Shown here: piece after piece, positions 58,737-64,000 of the stretch
Layout: each line of letters begins with the position of its first letter
Position numbering within the stretch: position 1 is the first letter of the stretch
Origin: Agapanthus africanus
Taxonomy: Eukaryota > Streptophyta > Magnoliopsida > Asparagales > Amaryllidaceae
Length of the DNA stretch: 64,000 bases
Reading direction: 5' to 3'
NCBI GenBank assembly: GCA_030015575.1
Contig: JASDDO010000004.1
Location: 321,540,654 to 321,604,653, forward strand
Notes under the pieces: generated by a model
Databases searched by the model: none
The model's input: the letters and a program-made list of their open reading frames with translations, nothing else
Told to the model about the DNA's origin: nothing
Program-made: the position numbers and the translations under genes

Positions 58737-59699
58737 TGTTTCTACAACTAATGCCCTAAAACCATCTGGTTTGAGAGTTAATGACCTAAAACTCGCTAAG
58801 TTTCTTATTTTGGGGTTCCTAATACCCTAGCCGCCACAACCGTGGCCTATGTGGAATGAAAAACAAAAATCTAGAGGCGCTAGAAACTCGAAACCCTAGA
58901 ATCTAAACCGAACACATGAACTAGAAAAACTACAAGAAGGTTTTAGCTACTGTGAAAAGAAGGTTATACCAAGAGATCGAGTTCTTCAGTCTTCACCTCC
59001 TCTTCCTTAGCTCCTTGGGGTCTTCTTGATTGAGCCTTACTGCCGGTTTTCCTTTGTCGAAGATGATCCACCCGAGAGATATGGTTCATGCTCTAACTCC
59101 ACACTAAAAACAAGTGGAGCAACTAGGGATGTGGTTTATGCTCTAGATCCACACTAAAAACAAGTGGAGTAACTAAATATTCTAGGTTGCTAGTCTAGAG
59201 TGCTTAGAGATATAGTAGTATTGTTTTAGTATTTTTCTATCTCATTTCAACCCTTGATTCTCAACTCATGAGAGTGTAAGATTGAAGAGGAAGGAGGAGC
59301 TCAAGAAAAGAGTTAGTGGGGAAAATGAAGAAAATGGTGAGAATGAATAAACTCATGTGTGAGGACAAATATCCAAGCATGGTTTTGTATAAAAGGTTTT
59401 TGCAAATAAAATATAGCAGCCATGCTTGAATAGTTTTGACAAATGAATTTATAATTCATTTGTCAATCCTATTCAAACTTGGTTCTCACCATTCTCACAT
59501 CACTATTTTTACACCTCATTTTCCATTTAAATGAATAAATGAATAAACCAAAAATGAAATGTCCGCCTTCTGGAATATTTTTCCGTATAAATATGGAATA
59601 CACTCTATCGTATATACATACCCGTATTCATATCAAAATACGAATACACAAAGAGATAGAATAATACAATGAACATAAAACCAGAATATACATATCGAA

Positions 59700-59751
<52 letters not shown>

Positions 59752-61055
59752 TTGTGTGTGTGTGTAAATTATTAAATCAATAGCTGATTTAATAATCCGG
59801 CTTAATCCTAAGCCGACTGGTATTATCAGTCGTCCGATCAATAGTCCGGGTAGCTAGTACACTTATTTGATCGGAACACTGCACATATTAAAATACGGCC
59901 ACTACATCTTTTCGCCTGAACCAGGGAAACCCTCTTGTGTGTGACTCTAAAGACGTACTCGACAATATGCCGGTAGTGAGTTACTGGATAAATCCATAAC
60001 CATAAGCATATCAGCGGCACTAGCTGTACGTAATGGCTACCTGGGTACCTGTAGAAAAGGAAGGATGACGAGCAAGCTCATCTAAACCCTTACTGAGGAT
60101 AATCTCCGTAAAGTCCAGTCTCTTCATCTAAGAGTATCGCATACCAGGTTTAGGGGGTGGTAAACGTCAAACCCTTAATAACCCAATAAGTCGTGTCGAT
60201 ATGGCTCAAGACCGATCTGAGAAACTGCTGATCTTACCATCAGTAAATTTCATCTGCCTTGGCCAGGGTCTTATGGTTCTGGCCAACCAAACACAGTGCG
60301 ATATCGACTCCCAATACCGGGAGAGACGAGTTCTTGACAATCGCTCACTGCCTCCATATGGCTCAGGATTGTACCCAACCAAAACAAATTTACACGACTC
60401 GGTAGAGCCGTGGTAGGGTAGTGATCTAAGTACAGTGGGAACTCGCACGAGATAAATTACGATCTCAGGTTTAAAGACTAACCTGTACTCATGTCACCTA
60501 AGAACCACTATCTGACGATAAGTATAATACCATGTACAAGTTCTCAGTGAGTCTGTCCAGTGTACTCACCCCCAGTGAGCACCTGTATACAATCTTAAGT
60601 GATCTCACCAATGGCTGTGGGACCAACCACTACCCCTCGTCAGGGTTTAAGAACGTATACACAAGTCTACTCTGGAATATCGATGCCCGATCTCGATACT
60701 CCTGCGACTTAGGACATTTAAAGATGTGCTTATGGACTATCCAGCCCCCACAAGTATGATCGCCATCATAATGCTGGTAGTCAACCAAAATCCTACAGGC
60801 TTTATCAATATGTATCAGCCATATATGATATCGGGTAAAACATATGCACATGTTAAGACAAACCAAAATAGTATACTACTGTATCGAGTCTTTATCAACA
60901 TGTATAAGCAATATAAAGCAACAAAAATAACAAATACATATGTTCAGATAAAGAGAACTCAAATAGTATACTATACAACTAAGCAAGTTTGTCCTGTACA
61001 TACATAACCCTAGCATCCTATACAATACAGGTCTCTAGGGCATACATATCCAATA
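58737..61055 (-). mobile_element. Diverged copia solo LTR
   Basis: Its right end, read on the minus strand, is GGATATGTATGCCCTAGAGACC, close to the LTR start of the other copia LTRs here. The middle shows CAATACCGGGAGAGACGA and CACTGCCTCCA blocks shared with G's LTR. No interior is present. The left end is uncertain by about 100 bases and I found no clear TSD. It is the most diverged of the copia LTRs in the window, so probably the oldest. Confidence 0.75.
59699..59766. repeat. (TA)n(TG)n microsatellite
   Basis: About 14 TA units followed by about 13 TG units with one interruption, inside the copia solo LTR. Confidence 0.95.
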
Positions 61056-62044
61056 GCTTAGAAAGCCAATTTTCAAAAACAAGCCAAGCATGTGTTCTCT
61101 CTGAATTAAAAGTCCCCGCGGTTCTTTGAGGAAGAATAATCTTGGTTGTGATGAGTTTTGAATGCACGATAAAAACATAGTTGGCTTGGGAGTTATTTGA
61201 TGGAGATATGAAATTTTAAATTGAAGTTACAAGATTAAAAGACTATTGCACAATCACGAAGGTGTGTATGAACGAAAACATGTTAAAGGAGCAGTGAAGA
61301 ATATGATGTAGTTCTTTGTTAAGAAGGATAGCAATCCTTGATTTGAGACTAAGCTATATGATCAGTCAAATTTATTGCACATTTGTATGGACATTTTCCC
61401 TATTATTATTAGTTATTAAAAGGTGTTAATTGTAAATAAAGAACATATATGTCTTTATTTGTAAAAAAATTATTGTCATATGTTTCTTTATTTATAATTA
61501 ATATAATTAGGGAAATATATGCATATCATATTTAAATAAAATATCCATGAGATTATTTATTATTAAAATATGCATATCATATCAAATATTCTTAACCATT
61601 ATTATCAAGATATCATATCAATTAATTGGTTAGAATAATATCTCAAATAAAATAAGTGCTACTAACAATAGGATTTGAGATATTGTGCAGGTATTATAAT
61701 AGATCAGTTCAGGTCTGAAATACAAGTAGGAGATCCACAGCAAATCGAATCACAAAAACCAAATCTGCCGAATATTAGGAGCAAACTGAATAATCTCGTA
61801 ACGGCAGAGACTAAGAGATATATTTTCAGAATCTTTTGATCAGAAGGATCTCCAAATATCGATAGAAGAAGCCACGAGAAATTTGGAAGCTCAATCCCAC
61901 CTGGAGGCGGTGGATCCGCGGTCAAAGAGGGCTTGGGGAGACGGAAGCGCGGTCGTATGGTGGCCGTAGGATGAAAATCATCAGGGGCTTGATCATCTTT
62001 TTACATACTTTAGTATGACATCTAGGATTTCTAGTTTCAAAACC

Positions 62045-62052
62045 TATATAAA
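62045..62052 (+). promoter_or_regulatory. TATA box of right-hand A-family LTR
   Basis: TATATAAA at the position equivalent to 589 in the left LTR, preceded by the shared TTTCAAAACC. Confidence 0.6.
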
Positions 62053-62885
62053 GGACCGAGAGCTATCATTCATCCAGAAAAGGATCGAATAAGATCTAGC
62101 GAGCAAACTAGGGTTTTGTAAATTACTTTTCAGCAAGCTATTTTTGTAATGCAATAGTTGATCAATAAAGGTAGTTCTTTCTTTTAATTTTGTCGCATTT
62201 ACTTTCCGCAATTACTTTCCGTAATTACATTCTGCATTTACTTTCTGTATTTTTAATTTTAATTATAGGTTCCGTTTTCTTCCACCTTTCTTCTACTACG
62301 TTGATCTCCATGAGCAAGTAAGTTCTTACTTGCTAGGGTTTGTAGCATAGAATAGAATAATGGATGAAATTTATAACTTAAATTCTTTTTAAAGTTTTAA
62401 TATTTATAAACTTTAGTAAAATGAATATTAACCCTCTTATCGGGCGCACTATCAATTCATGATAATCACGACCAAGATTCGAGATTCGTTAATAATCGTT
62501 TAGTTAAGAGCTTGAGATAAATAGAGATCAATGGAAGGACAAGGGTCGGTAGAGGGAAACCCTAATTCCCCCCAAGAACCCTAATTCACATTCATCGCTA
62601 TTTCTCTAGTATTAAATAATTAAAAAAATAAAAATAATTAATTTTAAAACTCCATCTATTAAGTTCTAAATCCTATAAACCCTGAAAGCTCTTCTATTAT
62701 AAAATTTTCAAATCTTCTTAATAATAAACGATAATAATCCCACCTTTCTTCTATCAACTTGTCTAAAATAAGAAAAGCAGTTCACTGTTTCTCTGTGGAC
62801 GAACTGTATTCATCGTGGCTAGCTATTTGCGATACCGTCTTGATTGCGGTATTTAGGAACATACATAGACACTTTTTCACGACCA

Positions 62886-63881
62886 ATCAAATGACACCGT
62901 TGCGGGGGAAACGGTCGTAATTACTTTTCTTGTTATTCGAGTTGATTTCTAATATAAAACCAGAGAACATAAAAATAGAAATAAAAAAACGCATTTTGTA
63001 TTTTTAATGATTTTTGTGCAAGTTTTGCGAGAAATCTGGAGCACTTAGAACGAACCATCAGAGATTCAGAGATTGTCAAATAGAAGCAGATGAGCATTGG
63101 AGTGCTCTGAAAAATTTTGAAGGGGAGATTCCAACAAACAGCGGCAGAACCGTAGCCCCACATAGCCTTTAGCGGCGGAAGCGCGACCACCTTAGGGAGT
63201 TAAGCTCCCAAATTTTTTTGGTATTATCCTATAGTTTTCCTCTCTCCTCTGAAACTCCAATAAACTGTTTCTACCTGCAAGATTCTTTGCAAACAGCGCC
63301 GCTAAAAAAATCTTTTTGCGTGTTTTAGATTTTGATTTGTTTTGCATAATTAAACCGGATATTAAGGAGTAAGAAACCTAAAATCAGATTAGGTGGGAAT
63401 TTCATCACCCTTTTTAGGTGCCATAAATCACAACAAGTATACGCATAACCCTAAATTAATAAAAAATATCTAGACCAAGCCTCTAAGCACAATCGTGCTC
63501 AATTAAGATAAAGGAGGGTCGTGGGTAATCTATTGCTTATCTGCATTTCTCTTGTGGTGTCTAAGTCAGGCATGACTAAAGAAAGTGGTTTACTTAATTA
63601 GGCCCGCTATTTCGGTAATTCGTATAGCGGATACCTCCAACTTACCTGGCACTTACCTGGTGCAAAATTGATAAGGAGATGATAGAGAATTGATCCTACG
63701 TCTTGTCCTTTGGAAGTCTAGGAGCGGTCTAGTGATTTGACCTAGGTGACCCTAGTTCTAGGGATTGTTTGTGCACGTTTGTGATTAATTGAGTCCAGTT
63801 CCTCTTTCAAAGCAAAACAATTTCAAATTTTTTTAAAAAAAATAATATATTATCACCCTCTTTTCTTTTCATTCTCTTATG
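62886..63881 (+). mobile_element. Second A-family copy: primer-site remnant and leader
   Basis: A diverged tRNA-Asp-type primer site (62892-62909) in the same setting (CAATCAAA before it), then a leader collinear with 1684-2712. Similarity to A is roughly 75-80% by eye in the best parts. The element runs off the window. Confidence 0.75.
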
Positions 63882-64000
63882 ATGGGTAACCCAAACCAAC
63901 GAACTCTTGGCAAGCTTTGCTATACACAACCAGATATTTCTTTATATCGTTATTGCTTTGGTACGAATTCTGGCCCTACTTTTCTTTAAAGGATAGGATA
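63882..64000 (+). pseudogene. Start of ORF1 in the second A-family copy (cut by window end)
   Basis: Begins MGNPNQRTLGKL and keeps QPDISLYRYCFG exactly as in A's ORF1, while the flanking leader has diverged. Only about 40 codons are visible. Broken; the rest lies outside the window. Confidence 0.6.

Larger units (their letters stand above)
1..62885 (+). mobile_element. Element A: LARD-like non-autonomous LTR element, outer host of the nest
   Basis: The window opens inside a long terminal repeat. After it come a perfect tRNA-Asp primer-binding site (1666-1683), a leader, two ORFs, and then element B, which landed inside the second ORF. The A sequence resumes at 57384 and reaches a polypurine tract at about 58030-58046. 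Without B, the internal region is only about 3.3 kb, and no protease, reverse transcriptase, RNase H or integrase is recognisable in it. Large LTRs plus a non-pol interior fit the LARD class. The tRNA-Asp primer and the AAGTTTGGGGG-type tract are seen in Athila/Tat-type Ty3/gypsy elements, so mobilisation by such a relative is an inference. The right LTR may instead belong to a neighbouring family member. A must be older than B. It looks broken, with few breaks apart from the insertions. Confidence 0.6.
58047..62885 (+). repeat. A-family LTR, split by a copia solo LTR
   Basis: The blocks 58047-58736 and 61056-62885 together make about 2.5 kb, TGCTCGG to CCA. The second block matches 1-1659 by landmarks. 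It is followed by a primer-site remnant and the same internal start as A, so this LTR could be A's 3' LTR shared with a second copy, or the 5' LTR of a separate copy. The first block is AT-rich without genes. Confidence 0.55.

Noticed and set aside
59699-59766. TA/TG tract as a functional Z-DNA or origin signal
   Set aside because: It is an ordinary microsatellite inside a decayed copia solo LTR with nothing else to support a role.

Overview
This window is plant nuclear DNA made almost entirely of nested LTR retrotransposons. I found no host gene, rRNA gene or functional tRNA gene. The plant assignment rests on the element types: Tekay/Del-type chromoviruses with a C-terminal chromodomain and LTRs of 2-3 kb, an Angela/Tork-type Ty1/copia element, a Tat-like Ty3/gypsy family, a TRIM, and primer-binding sites matching plant tRNA-iMet and tRNA-Asp. 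The species cannot be named from this sequence.

The nest can be peeled apart by target-site duplications (TSDs) and resumed flanks. The outermost layer is A, a large non-autonomous (LARD-like) element with a tRNA-Asp primer site, two unfamiliar ORFs and no visible pol (1-4347 and 57384 onward). It is followed by a second, diverged LTR plus internal start of the same family (58047-64000). Into A went B (4348-57383), a Tat-like element with 3.2-kb LTRs. B's 5' LTR was then hit by a TRIM (5318-6249, with a local 381-bp tandem duplication), by Tekay-type element C (7840-28779, minus strand) and by Tekay-type element D (29136-41431, plus strand). C's 5' LTR holds copia element G (17989-28052, minus), and D's 3' LTR holds a copia solo LTR (37501-39692). 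B's internal region keeps a gag start (42186-43980), then an inverted relative F (44000-47952), then the tail and 3' LTR of another Tekay-type element E (47953-52726) with its own copia solo LTR (48126-50308). B ends with a 1.4-kb stretch carrying an antisense ORF. A further copia solo LTR lies in the A-family LTR (about 58737-61055).

LTR-pair differences judged by eye over a few hundred bases each fit this order: about 8-9% for B, 6-7% for D and 4-5% for C and G. With a commonly used plant rate of 1.3e-8 per site per year, that is very roughly 1.5 to 3.5 million years. The host's own rate is unknown. All the coding elements look broken.

Three things stand out. The LTRs of B and F, and B's 3' internal region, are tiled with dozens of short reverse-complement couplets and many CACGTG cores. 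B carries a small antisense gene with a TATA box and good splice signals. A encodes a protein with three internal repeats that I do not recognise, although A has no pol.
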